A DNA stretch of 64,000 nucleotides, from contig NZ_LJSD01000054.1 of the NCBI RefSeq assembly GCF_001303895.1, positions 1 through 64,000 on the forward strand, written 5' to 3'. Within the stretch, counting starts at the first letter, position 1. Every line of letters starts with the position of its first letter. This DNA comes from Mesorhizobium sp. 1M-11. Its GTDB lineage: Bacteria > Pseudomonadota > Alphaproteobacteria > Rhizobiales > Rhizobiaceae. The notes beneath the pieces are model-generated. The model was not told where the DNA came from, made no database searches, and was given only the letters and a program-made list of their open reading frames with translations. Of the stretch, positions 7,898 through 16,032 are shown piece after piece. A program made the translations under genes and the position numbers.

Positions 7898-9450
7898 GCG
7901 CGACCATCTACATCCCGGGCGATTCGGGCGCGCTGGCGCTCGGCGCCGAAAAAGTTGCCAAGGCGGCTGCCAAGGAACTGGCGGAGCGCGGCATCGCCGC
8001 GAAGATCGTGCGCAACGGCTCGCGCGGCGCTTATTTCCTGGAACCGATGATCGAGGTGGAGACGGCTGATGGCCGCCGCGCCTACGGGCCGGTGAAGGCC
8101 GCCGACGTGAAAGGCCTGTTCGACGCTGGCTTCCTCACCGGTGGCCAGCACAGGCTGGCGCTCGGCGATCCGGAAGACATCCCGTTCTTTGCCAAGCAGA
8201 CACGGCTGACCTTCGCCCGCTGCGGCATCACCGACCCCGTGTCGCTGGAAGACTATGAAGCGCATGGCGGTCTCGACGGGTTGCGCAAGGCCGTGGCCAT
8301 GGCGCCGCTCGACATCGTCAAGCAGGTGACCGAATCCGGCCTGCGCGGACGCGGCGGCGCCGGCTTCCCGACCGGCATCAAGTGGAAGACGGTGCTGGAT
8401 ACGGCGGCAGACCGCAAATACATCGTCTGCAATGCCGACGAAGGCGACAGCGCCACCTTCGCCGACCGCATGATCATGGAAGGCGACCCGTTCGTACTGA
8501 TCGAAGGCATGACGATCGCCGGCATCGCCACGGGCGCCACCAAGGGTTTCGTCTACATCCGCTCGGAATATCCGCATGCGGTGGCGGCGATGAACAAGGC
8601 CGTCGAAGTCGCCCGCAAGGCCGGCGTGCTGGGGGCCACGGTGCTCGGCTCGCCGAACGCCTTCGACATCGAGATCCGCGTCGGCGCCGGCGCCTATGTC
8701 TGCGGCGAGGAGACCTCGCTGCTGAACTCGCTCGAAGGCAAGCGCGGCGTGGTACGTGCCAAGCCGCCGCTGCCGGCGATCCAGGGCCTGTTCGGCAAGC
8801 CAACGGTGATCAACAACGTGATCTCGCTCGCCTCCGTGCCGATCATCATGGACAAGGGCGCGGCGTTCTACAAAGACTTCGGCATGGGCCGCTCGCGCGG
8901 CACCATCCCGATCCAGATCGCCGGCAACGTCAAGCATGGCGGCCTGTTTGAGATCGCCTTCGGCCTGTCGCTCGGCGAGATCGTCGACGAGATCGGCGGC
9001 GGCACCCGTTCGGGCCGGCCGGTGAAGGCCGTGCAGGTGGGTGGGCCGCTCGGCGCCTATTTCCCGCGCGAGCTGTTCGACACGCCGTTCGACTATGAAG
9101 AATTCGCCAAGCGTGACGGTCTGATCGGCCATGCCGGCATCACCGTGTTCGACGACACCGCCGACATGCTGAAGATGGCGCGCTTCGCCATGGAATTCTG
9201 CGCCATCGAAAGCTGTGGCAAGTGTACGCCCTGCCGCATCGGCTCGACACGCGGCATGGAAGTGATCGACAGGCTTGCCGCCGGCATCGAACCGGAAAAG
9301 AGCCTCGCGCTGGTGACCGACCTCTGCAACACGATGAAATTCGGATCGCTGTGCGCGCTGGGCGGCTTCACGCCCTATCCGGTCATGAGCGCGATCACCC
9401 ATTTCCCCGAGGATTTCAAGCCGGCGCCTGCGCGCGTGGCTGCGGAATAG
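7894..9450 (+). CDS. fdsB: NAD-dependent formate dehydrogenase beta subunit (FMN/NADH-binding)
   Basis: The 518-residue product is NuoF/51-kDa-like. It has an N-terminal thioredoxin-like region and an FMN/NAD-binding Rossmann-like domain with GLRGRGGAGFPTGIKW near residue 150. YVCGEETSLLNSLEGKRG follows, and the 4Fe-4S site is CGKCTPCRIGSTRG near residue 445. It passes electrons from the cluster chain through FMN to NAD+. The start is the ATG in the ATGA overlap with fdsG; the frame is open further upstream only by chance. It is followed by fdsA after 10 bp with GGAGCTGGCAG as ribosome-binding site. Confidence 0.93.
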   Translation: MSATIYIPGDSGALALGAEKVAKAAAKELAERGIAAKIVRNGSRGAYFLEPMIEVETADGRRAYGPVKAADVKGLFDAGFLTGGQHRLALGDPEDIPFFAKQTRLTFARCGITDPVSLEDYEAHGGLDGLRKAVAMAPLDIVKQVTESGLRGRGGAGFPTGIKWKTVLDTAADRKYIVCNADEGDSATFADRMIMEGDPFVLIEGMTIAGIATGATKGFVYIRSEYPHAVAAMNKAVEVARKAGVLGATVLGSPNAFDIEIRVGAGAYVCGEETSLLNSLEGKRGVVRAKPPLPAIQGLFGKPTVINNVISLASVPIIMDKGAAFYKDFGMGRSRGTIPIQIAGNVKHGGLFEIAFGLSLGEIVDEIGGGTRSGRPVKAVQVGGPLGAYFPRELFDTPFDYEEFAKRDGLIGHAGITVFDDTADMLKMARFAMEFCAIESCGKCTPCRIGSTRGMEVIDRLAAGIEPEKSLALVTDLCNTMKFGSLCALGGFTPYPVMSAITHFPEDFKPAPARVAAE

Positions 9451-9460
9451 GAGCTGGCAG

Positions 9461-12373
9461 ATGAACATCAAGGCCGACTTCCCGACACTTATCGAAGAAA
9501 CCGACTACGGCACGCCGGAGTCCAGGGCTGAAAAGCAGGTCACGCTGACCGTCGACGGCCGCAGCATCACCGTGCCGGAAGGCACGTCGATCATGCGCGC
9601 AGCGATGGAAGGCGGCGTCGAGATCCCGAAGCTCTGCGCCACCGACATGCTGGACTCGTTTGGTTCCTGCCGCGTCTGCCTGGTCGAGATCGAAGGCCGT
9701 GGCGGCACGCCGGCCTCCTGCACGACACCGGTCGGCGAAGGCATGGTCGTGCACACGCAGACCGACCGGCTCGACGCCATCCGCCGCGGTGTCATGGAGC
9801 TCTACGTCTCCGACCACCCGACCGGCTGGAACGAAAAGGCCGGAACCGGCGCCAGCGAATTCGACGCGGTGGCCAAATCGGTCGGCCTTGCTGAGAACCG
9901 CTACGGTGTCGAAGGCCGCAACCACGTTCATGAGAACGGCGTTGCTCCTGGCCACGGTTCGCTGGCGGTCGACTACATCGCCCGCGACGAAACCAACCCC
10001 TATTTCAGCTATGATCCGGCACAGTGCATCGTCTGCTCGCGCTGCGTGCGGGCCTGCGAAGAAGTGCAAGGCACCTTCGCGCTGACCATCGAGGGCCGCG
10101 GCTTCGAATCGCGCATGGTCGCCGGCATGCACGAGGACTTCATCGCCTCCGAATGCGTGTCCTGCGGCGCCTGTGTTCAAGCCTGCCCGACGGACGCGCT
10201 GCGCGAAAAGACGGTGCTGGAAAAGGGCCTGCCGGAGCGTTCGGCCGTCACCACCTGCGCCTATTGCGGCGTCGGCTGCTCGTTCAAGGCCGAAGTGAAG
10301 GATGACGAAGTCGTCCGCATGATGCCCTACAAGGACGGCAAGGCAAACCACGGCCACTCCTGCGTTAAGGGCCGCTTCGCCTATGGCTATGCCACGCACA
10401 AGGACCGCATCCTGTCGCCGATGATCCGCGAAAAGATCACCGATCCGTGGCGGGAAGTGAGCTGGGAAGAGGCGATCGCCCACACGGCCAGCGAATTCCG
10501 CCGCATCCAGTATCAATATGGACGCGGCGCCGTCGGCGGCATCACCTCGTCGCGCTGCACGAATGAAGAAACCTATCTCGTGCAGAAGCTGGTGCGCCAG
10601 GGCTTCCTCAACAACAATGTCGACACCTGCGCCCGCGTCTGCCATTCGCCGACCGGCTACGGGCTCGGCCAGACCTACGGCACCTCTGCCGGCACGCAGG
10701 ATTTCGATTCGGTCGAATTCACCGACGTCGCCCTCATCATCGGCGCCAATCCCGCTTCCGCCCACCCGGTCTTCGCCTCGCGGCTGAAGAAGCGGCTGCG
10801 CCAGGGCGCCAAGCTGATCGTCATCGATCCGCGCCGCACCGAGATGGTGAAGTCCGCGCATATCGAGGCCGCCTATCACCTGCCGCTGAAGCCCGGCACC
10901 AACGTCGCCGTGCTGACTTCGCTCGCCCATGTCATAGTCACCGAAGGCCTGTTCGACGAAGCCTTCATCCGCGAGCGCTGCGACTGGGCGGAGTTCCAGG
11001 ACTGGGCTTCGTTCGTCGCCCTGCCGGAAAACAGCCCGGAAGCCATCAGCAAGCTGACCGGCGTCGATCCGGAACTGGTTCGCGGGGCCGCCCGTCTCTA
11101 TGCGAAGGGCGGCAATGGCGCGATCTATTACGGTCTCGGCGTCACCGAACACAGCCAGGGCTCGACCACGGTGATGGCGATCGCCAACCTCGCCATGGCC
11201 ACCGGCAATATCGGCCGCCCCGGCGTCGGCGTGAACCCGCTGCGCGGCCAGAACAATGTGCAGGGCTCCTGCGACATGGGCTCCTTCCCGCATGAACTGC
11301 CTGGCTATCGCCACATCTCCGGCGAGGCGGTGCGCGACATCTATGAGAGCCTGTGGGGCGTGAAGCTGGACAACGAGCCCGGCCTGCGCATCCCCAACAT
11401 GCTGGACGCCGCCGTCGACGGCTCGTTCAAGGGCATCTACATCCAGGGTGAGGACATCCTGCAGTCCGACCCCGACACCAAGCATGTCGCCGGCGGCCTT
11501 GCCGCCATGGAATGCGTGGTGGTGCACGATCTCTTCCTCAACGAGACCGCCAACTACGCGCATGTCTTCCTGCCGGGCTCGACCTTCCTGGAAAAGGACG
11601 GCACCTTCACCAACGCCGAGCGCCGCATCAACATGGTGCGCAAGGTGCTGGAGCCGAAGGCGCGTTATGCCGACTGGGAAGCGACGCAGGAGCTTGCCCG
11701 CGCCATCGGGCTGGACTGGAACTACACGCATCCGTCTGAGATCATGGACGAGATCGCCAAGACGACACCGAGCTTTGCAGGGGTTTCCTTCGAACTGCTC
11801 GACCGTGTCGGCTCGGTGCAGTGGCCCTGCAACGAAAAGGCACCGCTCGGCACGCCGATCATGCATGTCGACGGTTTCGTGCGCGGCAAGGGCAAATTCA
11901 TCCGCACCGAATATGTGGCGACGGACGAGCGCACCGGACCGCGCTATCCGCTGCTTCTGACCACCGGCCGCATCCTCTCGCAATACAATGTCGGCGCGCA
12001 GACCCGGCGTACCGAGAATTCCATGTGGCATTCGGAGGACCGTCTGGAAATCCATCCGCACGATGCCGAGAACCGTGGCGTCCGCGACGGCGACTGGGTG
12101 CGGCTTGCGAGCCGTTCGGGTGAAACGACGCTGCGCGCGCTGATCACCGACCGCGTCTCGCCGGGTGTTGTCTACACGACGTTCCATCACCCGGACACGC
12201 AGGCCAACGTGATCACCACCGACTTCTCGGACTGGGCTACCAACTGTCCGGAATACAAGGTCACGGCCGTGCAGGTGGCGCCGTCCAACGGGCCGACCGA
12301 ATGGCAGAAGGACTATAACGAGCAGGCCCGCCAGAGCCGGCGCATCAAAGGCCATCTCGAGGCGGCGGAGTGA
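9461..12373 (+). CDS. fdsA: NAD-dependent formate dehydrogenase alpha subunit (molybdenum catalytic)
   Basis: The 970-residue product carries the active site for formate oxidation to CO2. In order: an N-terminal [2Fe-2S] domain (Cys 59, 70, 73, 87), a NuoG-like His-Cys region, two ferredoxin-type 4Fe-4S sites (QCIVCSRCVRACE ~188 and ECVSCGACVQACP ~231), the Mo-domain 4Fe-4S site (TTCAYCGVGC ~264), then the bis-MGD catalytic and C-terminal dinucleotide-binding domains. The Mo ligand is a Cys in TCARVCHSP (about residue 394), not selenocysteine. Length and cluster complement match oxygen-tolerant Fds enzymes. It is cytosolic, since no Tat signal is present. Confidence 0.95.
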   Translation: MNIKADFPTLIEETDYGTPESRAEKQVTLTVDGRSITVPEGTSIMRAAMEGGVEIPKLCATDMLDSFGSCRVCLVEIEGRGGTPASCTTPVGEGMVVHTQTDRLDAIRRGVMELYVSDHPTGWNEKAGTGASEFDAVAKSVGLAENRYGVEGRNHVHENGVAPGHGSLAVDYIARDETNPYFSYDPAQCIVCSRCVRACEEVQGTFALTIEGRGFESRMVAGMHEDFIASECVSCGACVQACPTDALREKTVLEKGLPERSAVTTCAYCGVGCSFKAEVKDDEVVRMMPYKDGKANHGHSCVKGRFAYGYATHKDRILSPMIREKITDPWREVSWEEAIAHTASEFRRIQYQYGRGAVGGITSSRCTNEETYLVQKLVRQGFLNNNVDTCARVCHSPTGYGLGQTYGTSAGTQDFDSVEFTDVALIIGANPASAHPVFASRLKKRLRQGAKLIVIDPRRTEMVKSAHIEAAYHLPLKPGTNVAVLTSLAHVIVTEGLFDEAFIRERCDWAEFQDWASFVALPENSPEAISKLTGVDPELVRGAARLYAKGGNGAIYYGLGVTEHSQGSTTVMAIANLAMATGNIGRPGVGVNPLRGQNNVQGSCDMGSFPHELPGYRHISGEAVRDIYESLWGVKLDNEPGLRIPNMLDAAVDGSFKGIYIQGEDILQSDPDTKHVAGGLAAMECVVVHDLFLNETANYAHVFLPGSTFLEKDGTFTNAERRINMVRKVLEPKARYADWEATQELARAIGLDWNYTHPSEIMDEIAKTTPSFAGVSFELLDRVGSVQWPCNEKAPLGTPIMHVDGFVRGKGKFIRTEYVATDERTGPRYPLLLTTGRILSQYNVGAQTRRTENSMWHSEDRLEIHPHDAENRGVRDGDWVRLASRSGETTLRALITDRVSPGVVYTTFHHPDTQANVITTDFSDWATNCPEYKVTAVQVAPSNGPTEWQKDYNEQARQSRRIKGHLEAAE

Positions 12374-12406
12374 GAACTGCCTCAACGTCCCCCTAGAGAT
12401 CGCGCG

Positions 12407-13231
12407 ATGATCCGCCCCGCCACCACGTCGACCACCCGCATTGCCCGCCGTGCCGGCGGAACCAAGGCGGCTGCGCGCATGGTGCCGGAGGAAACACCGG
12501 TCGCGCTTTCCTATGCCGGCACCACCCATGCGGTGATGATGGCTTCGCCGGCGGACTTCGAGGATTTCGCGGTCGGCTTTTCGCTGACGGAAGGCATCAT
12601 CGGCTCGCCCGACGAGATCGAATCCGTCGAGGTGCAAGACGTCGAGGCCGGCATCGACATCCAGATCCGGCTGAAGGACAAGGCGAACACACGGTTCGAA
12701 GCACGGCGCCGACGGCTGGCAGGTCCGGTCGGCTGCGGATTGTGCGGCATCGAGTCGATCGAGGAAGCGATGCGCTCGGTCGACGCCGTCGACACTTCCA
12801 GGCTCACGCTGAGCGCCGACGACATCACCGGTGCGGTTAGGGCGCTTTCGAAGCAGCAGCCGCTGCATGCCGAGACCGGCGCCGTGCATGCCGCCGGATT
12901 CTATCTGCCGGGCAAAGGCATCGTGGCAGCGCGCGAGGACGTCGGCCGCCACAACGCGCTGGACAAACTGGCAGGTGCCCTGGCCAAGGCCGGCATCGAC
13001 GGCACCACCGGCGCGGTCGTCGTCACCTCGCGCGTCTCGGTCGAGATGGTGCAGAAGACAGCGGCGATCGGTGCGCCCTTCATCATTGCCGTCTCGGCGC
13101 CGACAGCGCTTGCCATCCGCACCGCCGAGGCAGCCGGCATGACGCTGGTGGCGCTGGTGCGCGGCGACGAATTCGACATCTTCACCCGCCCGGAGCGGGT
13201 CAGCAGCGGAGTTTCCCAACATGTCGCATGA
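12407..13231 (+). CDS. fdhD: Formate dehydrogenase accessory sulfurtransferase FdhD/FdsC
   Basis: The 274-residue product transfers sulfur from a cysteine desulfurase to the molybdenum cofactor, a step needed for active FDH. The conserved CxxC is seen in GCGLCGIES near residue 108. The typical AREDVGRHNALDK motif lies near residue 180 and VVVTSRVSVEMVQKTA near 205. It sits between fdsA and fdsD, as fdsC does in other fds operons, and overlaps fdsD by 11 bp. Confidence 0.92.
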   Translation: MIRPATTSTTRIARRAGGTKAAARMVPEETPVALSYAGTTHAVMMASPADFEDFAVGFSLTEGIIGSPDEIESVEVQDVEAGIDIQIRLKDKANTRFEARRRRLAGPVGCGLCGIESIEEAMRSVDAVDTSRLTLSADDITGAVRALSKQQPLHAETGAVHAAGFYLPGKGIVAAREDVGRHNALDKLAGALAKAGIDGTTGAVVVTSRVSVEMVQKTAAIGAPFIIAVSAPTALAIRTAEAAGMTLVALVRGDEFDIFTRPERVSSGVSQHVA

Positions 13232-13484
13232 CGAGGATCATGTCGCCTCCACCAGCGAGAAGCTGGTGCGCATGGCCAACCAGATCGCGACCTTCTTCCA
13301 TTCCAAGCCGCGCGAGGAAGGCATTGCCGGCGTGGCCGAACACATCAACAAGTTCTGGGAGCCGCGCATGCGCCGGCAGATGTTCGAGATGATCGACGCT
13401 GGCGGTAACGGTTTCGATGAACTGGTTCTTGTCGCGGCACCACTGATTCGCCGCCCTGCGCCGGAACAAAAGCCCGCAGCCTGA
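13221..13484 (+). CDS. fdsD: Formate dehydrogenase delta subunit
   Basis: The 87-residue product matches the small FdsD family: LVRMANQIATFF, then GIAGVAEHINKFWEPRMR, a pattern conserved in these subunits. FdsD binds the Fds complex and is needed for activity or stability, though its exact role is unclear. It is the last gene of the operon, and its ATG lies inside fdhD, suggesting coupled translation. No strong terminator follows. Confidence 0.9.
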   Translation: MSHDEDHVASTSEKLVRMANQIATFFHSKPREEGIAGVAEHINKFWEPRMRRQMFEMIDAGGNGFDELVLVAAPLIRRPAPEQKPAA

Positions 13485-13884
13485 TTTTGACGGCGAATTG
13501 CTGTCAGACGGCCAGTTTTGCTTCGTCTTACACAGTATAAAGACCGGAGTCTTTTGCGAGTCGCCGCGCCCTGTCTTTTATCCAGAGGCCAGAAAACAAT
13601 CCAACTGTCCAAATTTCCGGACACGGATTACAGGACCCGTACAGTAGCAGCATGCGTGAGGAAGAGACGGGCTTCCTGTCTTCTATTTCGAATATTCTAA
13701 TCTATCAAAATAAACATTAGAGATATATTTTCTCCGTGATCGGATTGCGGCGAGATATCCTATAAAATTAAAGCATAAATGATGTGTACAATGTACGGCG
13801 CACTGGACATGAATATTTGCGCCTTGACTTAAGCTTACTTGTGTTTAAGCGTTTCATTTATCCAGTAAGGAGAGGGCTCTCCGC
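13485..13884. other. AT-rich intergenic region between fds and the exported-protein cluster
   Basis: This 400-bp gap has no recognisable gene. From about 13690 to 13800 it is much richer in A+T than the surrounding sequence. A possible promoter for the next gene includes TTGACT at 13824-13829, with weak TTTAAG-like bases following. CTTAA/TTTAAG bases at 13827-13849 form a loose inverted repeat. The composition suggests a regulatory region or an acquired segment boundary. Confidence 0.5.
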
Positions 13885-14358
13885 ATGAAAGGTCTTTTAC
13901 CTGGACTTGCGCTTCTTGGGCTTGCGGCATCTTCTTCTATTTCACTTGCCGCTACGCAAGGCGTGATCTTCAACGGATCGGTGGCTTCTGTCTGCGTGCT
14001 GACCGTCGGCTCCAACGGTACGATGACCGTCAGCCCAAATCTTCAATCGCTCAGCTCGCACAACAGCGGCGGCACGGCAGGCACGGCAAATCTTGCAACC
14101 ACAGGCGGTGTCACGCTCAGCGTCGATTCCGCCGTGACCGGCGTGACCACGCCGGCTGCCGACAGCGGCACTATCGCCTGGACACCAACCTACGCGGTTT
14201 CCGGCGCGCATAATTTCCCCGAGGGCGGCGCTTCTCATGCGTTAGCGGGACCGGGTACGTCCGTGGTGACGGTCAATCTGGCCGGGGCCAAGACGGGCTC
14301 GGATACATTCGTGGCAGGCAACTACCAGGCGACGGTTACGGTTCGCTGCGAACCCTAG
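13885..14358 (+). CDS. Exported beta-rich protein of unknown function, pilin-subunit-like
   Basis: The 157-residue product has a Sec signal peptide (about residues 1-23, ending SLAA). The mature part is rich in Gly, Ser, Thr and Ala with few charges and alternates short strands, as in pilin, spore-coat-U-like or surface fibre subunits. Only two Cys remain in the mature chain, in SVCVL near its start and VRCEP at its end, so a disulfide linking the termini is likely. The C-terminus (AGNYQATVTVRCE) closely matches that of the gene ending at 15875. AAGGAGAGGG precedes the ATG. I do not recognise the family with certainty. Confidence 0.7.
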   Translation: MKGLLPGLALLGLAASSSISLAATQGVIFNGSVASVCVLTVGSNGTMTVSPNLQSLSSHNSGGTAGTANLATTGGVTLSVDSAVTGVTTPAADSGTIAWTPTYAVSGAHNFPEGGASHALAGPGTSVVTVNLAGAKTGSDTFVAGNYQATVTVRCEP

Positions 14359-14448
14359 AGCGTTTCCGTTTTCACGGAAACGCCCTAACTCTTTGTTTTT
14401 ACGCAATTCCGGACGAAAACCGTTACACACTTTTCCTGGAATTGCTCG
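14356..14448 (+). repeat. Two-hairpin dispersed repeat, copy B
   Basis: The copy begins with TAGAGCGTTTCC, and its first three bases are the stop codon of the preceding exported protein. Module 1 is GCGTTTCCGTTTTCACGGAAACGC. A spacer with CTTTGTTTTTAC follows, then module 2 bounded by GCAATTCC and GGAATTGC. It separates the first exported-protein gene from the chaperone-like gene. Confidence 0.8.
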
Positions 14449-14471
14449 AGTCCAGTTCGAAAGGGACAACG

Positions 14472-14867
14472 ATGACCAGCAAGTGCCTGTATGGGCCCTT
14501 GGCCCTGTTGTGCGTGCTTCCGGGAGCGGTTTCAGCCCAGTCGATGTCGCCTATGCGCGGCGAAATCATGAGCTTCTCCAATGTCTTCGCCGTGCGTGTC
14601 TATCCGGCCAATCCCTACAAGCAACGCATCAAGATCTCGGTCCGTGTCTATGACCAGGACTTTTATCCGGTCGAAGACGCCCGTGTCAGCCCTTCCGAGT
14701 TCATGCTCGGAGGCGATGCCTCGCGCCCGGTTCTCGTCGTCGTTCCATTCAACGGCACGACCGAACGCAAAGTTCGAATCTGCACTGAAAGCATCCCGTT
14801 TCCAAATGATCAAACCCAGATAAGGGCACAGATATGCGGAAAATTTCTTGGACAAAGGCGCTCCTGA
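14472..14867 (+). CDS. Exported protein resembling a PapD-type chaperone N-terminal domain
   Basis: The 131-residue product has a signal peptide (about residues 1-22, ending VSAQ). The mature domain of ~108 residues runs SNVFAVRVYPANPYKQR, then DARVSPSEFML and a TERKVRICTESI stretch, then ending RAQICGKFLGQRR. This pattern recalls the first Ig-like domain of periplasmic pilus chaperones, with two Cys that may pair. The second chaperone domain is absent. The ATG at 14472 follows GAAAGGGAC. It overlaps the next gene by 34 bp, so the two are coupled. The chaperone link is inference from fold-like features. Confidence 0.6.
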   Translation: MTSKCLYGPLALLCVLPGAVSAQSMSPMRGEIMSFSNVFAVRVYPANPYKQRIKISVRVYDQDFYPVEDARVSPSEFMLGGDASRPVLVVVPFNGTTERKVRICTESIPFPNDQTQIRAQICGKFLGQRRS

Positions 14868-15361
14868 CCACGCTTCCACTGACCGGGATCTGTGGATGGC
14901 AGGCCCATGCTGAGGACGTTTACAAGCTCGTCCAGAATCAGAACGGCTTCGACCTGCCTGGGGTGGCTCTCCCGCAAGGACAGGATGAGGTGCGCGCCGC
15001 AGACGGCACAACCTGCAGTTCCTCGATTTCCGGCTCCGGTGCTTATCTCGACATGGGTGTCATCAGGAACAGCGCCGCGGTCAGCACGCAGGACATGGCT
15101 GCTTACGGCAGGGTGGTGATCCCACTGGGCAGCAGGCCGAAACGACTGGATTGCTCCAAGCTCTATAACCTCGAAGTTGAACGCCTGCAGATAGAACTTG
15201 ATCTCATGAAAATGGGCGTCGGTCCCGATGCCGGCATGTCCACCGCCTCGACCGCGCAGACTGCACCCGCCTCCACCACTGTGAAACGCCAGGTCAAGGC
15301 GCAGCGCAGGAGCAAGAACTGGGTGTCGGAGGGCTGGAGCGCGCGAGGTGACGGCAAATAG
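14834..15361 (+). CDS. Exported protein of unknown function in the pilin-like cluster
   Basis: The 175-residue product has a signal peptide (about residues 1-26, ending AHA). The mature chain has two Cys (in TTCSSS and LDCSKL), a predicted strand-rich core with GSGAYLDMGVI and YGRVVIPLGSRPKRLDC, and a helix (LYNLEVERLQIELDLMKMG). A Thr/Ala/Ser-rich, then basic, C-terminal tail is probably disordered. The ATG follows TAAGGGCACAG. It overlaps the chaperone-like gene upstream and ends 10 bp before the next start. It is not assigned to any known family. Confidence 0.65.
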   Translation: MRKISWTKALLTTLPLTGICGWQAHAEDVYKLVQNQNGFDLPGVALPQGQDEVRAADGTTCSSSISGSGAYLDMGVIRNSAAVSTQDMAAYGRVVIPLGSRPKRLDCSKLYNLEVERLQIELDLMKMGVGPDAGMSTASTAQTAPASTTVKRQVKAQRRSKNWVSEGWSARGDGK

Positions 15362-15371
15362 CGGAGCGCCC

Positions 15372-15875
15372 ATGATGGCTTGCGAACCCTTGCGTATCGC
15401 TGTGCCGCGCCTGAGTGCGCTACTTGTGATGGCGGCGCTGGTCAGCAGTCCGGCCTACGCCGCCCTGGATGGCACCTGCACAATCATGGTGACGCGGACC
15501 GGGACGATGGTGACCAATGCCAACGCTTCCGTCTTGAGTTCCAAGCCGGCTGGCGGCGCTTACGCCGCGGCCTCGATCACCATTCAGCCCGGTGTTCTTG
15601 GAGTCTTGTGCAGCCTTGTCCAGTTGCTCAACTGCTTCGCCTTGACCGTGGTGCCGCCAGCAAGCTTTTCAAGCGCTCCCTCCGGCGGCGGCACCAATGT
15701 CAGCTTCAACACGGTGTTCCGCATCGACGGCAGCGCAACCGACCAGCCTCAGAATACGCCGGTCAAGGTGCTGAACGGCCCGCACAGCGTTCAGATCGAC
15801 CTGATCGCGACCAAAAGCTCCGGCATCTACGCTTCCGGCAACTATCAGGGGACGGTGACACTCCGCTGCGAGTGA
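15372..15875 (+). CDS. Exported beta-rich protein, likely paralogue of the 13885 product
   Basis: The product is about 167 residues from the ATG at 15372; a GTG at 15348 overlapping the previous gene is also possible. A signal peptide of ~30 residues ends with AYA. The mature protein is Ser/Gly/Thr/Ala-rich, and its end (YASGNYQGTVTLRCE) matches the first gene of the cluster, pointing to a shared ancestor or fold. Extra Cys occur in GTCTIMV, VLCSLV and LNCFAL. As the last gene of the four, it may be a second subunit or an adaptor. Function unknown. Confidence 0.65.
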   Translation: MMACEPLRIAVPRLSALLVMAALVSSPAYAALDGTCTIMVTRTGTMVTNANASVLSSKPAGGAYAAASITIQPGVLGVLCSLVQLLNCFALTVVPPASFSSAPSGGGTNVSFNTVFRIDGSATDQPQNTPVKVLNGPHSVQIDLIATKSSGIYASGNYQGTVTLRCE

Positions 15876-16032
15876 GGATTGCTTCGTCGTGTTCAACCGG
15901 CGCCTGTCCGGACCCCGACCATCCCTAACCGAGGCCGCCGGTATTATTTCAGTTTCTAAAATTTGTTTGCGCGCGAGATAGCGTTCTCTGCTATGGTTGA
16001 CGACCCTATCGTCTGGCCGGCGGGACAATTGC

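Noticed and set aside
7786..9471. A 561-codon minus-strand frame opposite fdsB
   Set aside because: Antisense shadow of fdsB with biased composition and no recognisable domain.
9461..12373. Selenocysteine in FdsA
   Set aside because: The active-site position is a normal Cys codon in TCARVCHSP and no in-frame TGA is present.
9416..13222. A 1268-codon open frame on the minus strand opposite fdsA and fdhD
   Set aside because: It lies wholly antisense to well-supported fds genes, and its translation is rich in His, Arg, Asp and Gly as expected from the complement of GC-rich codons. No family resemblance.
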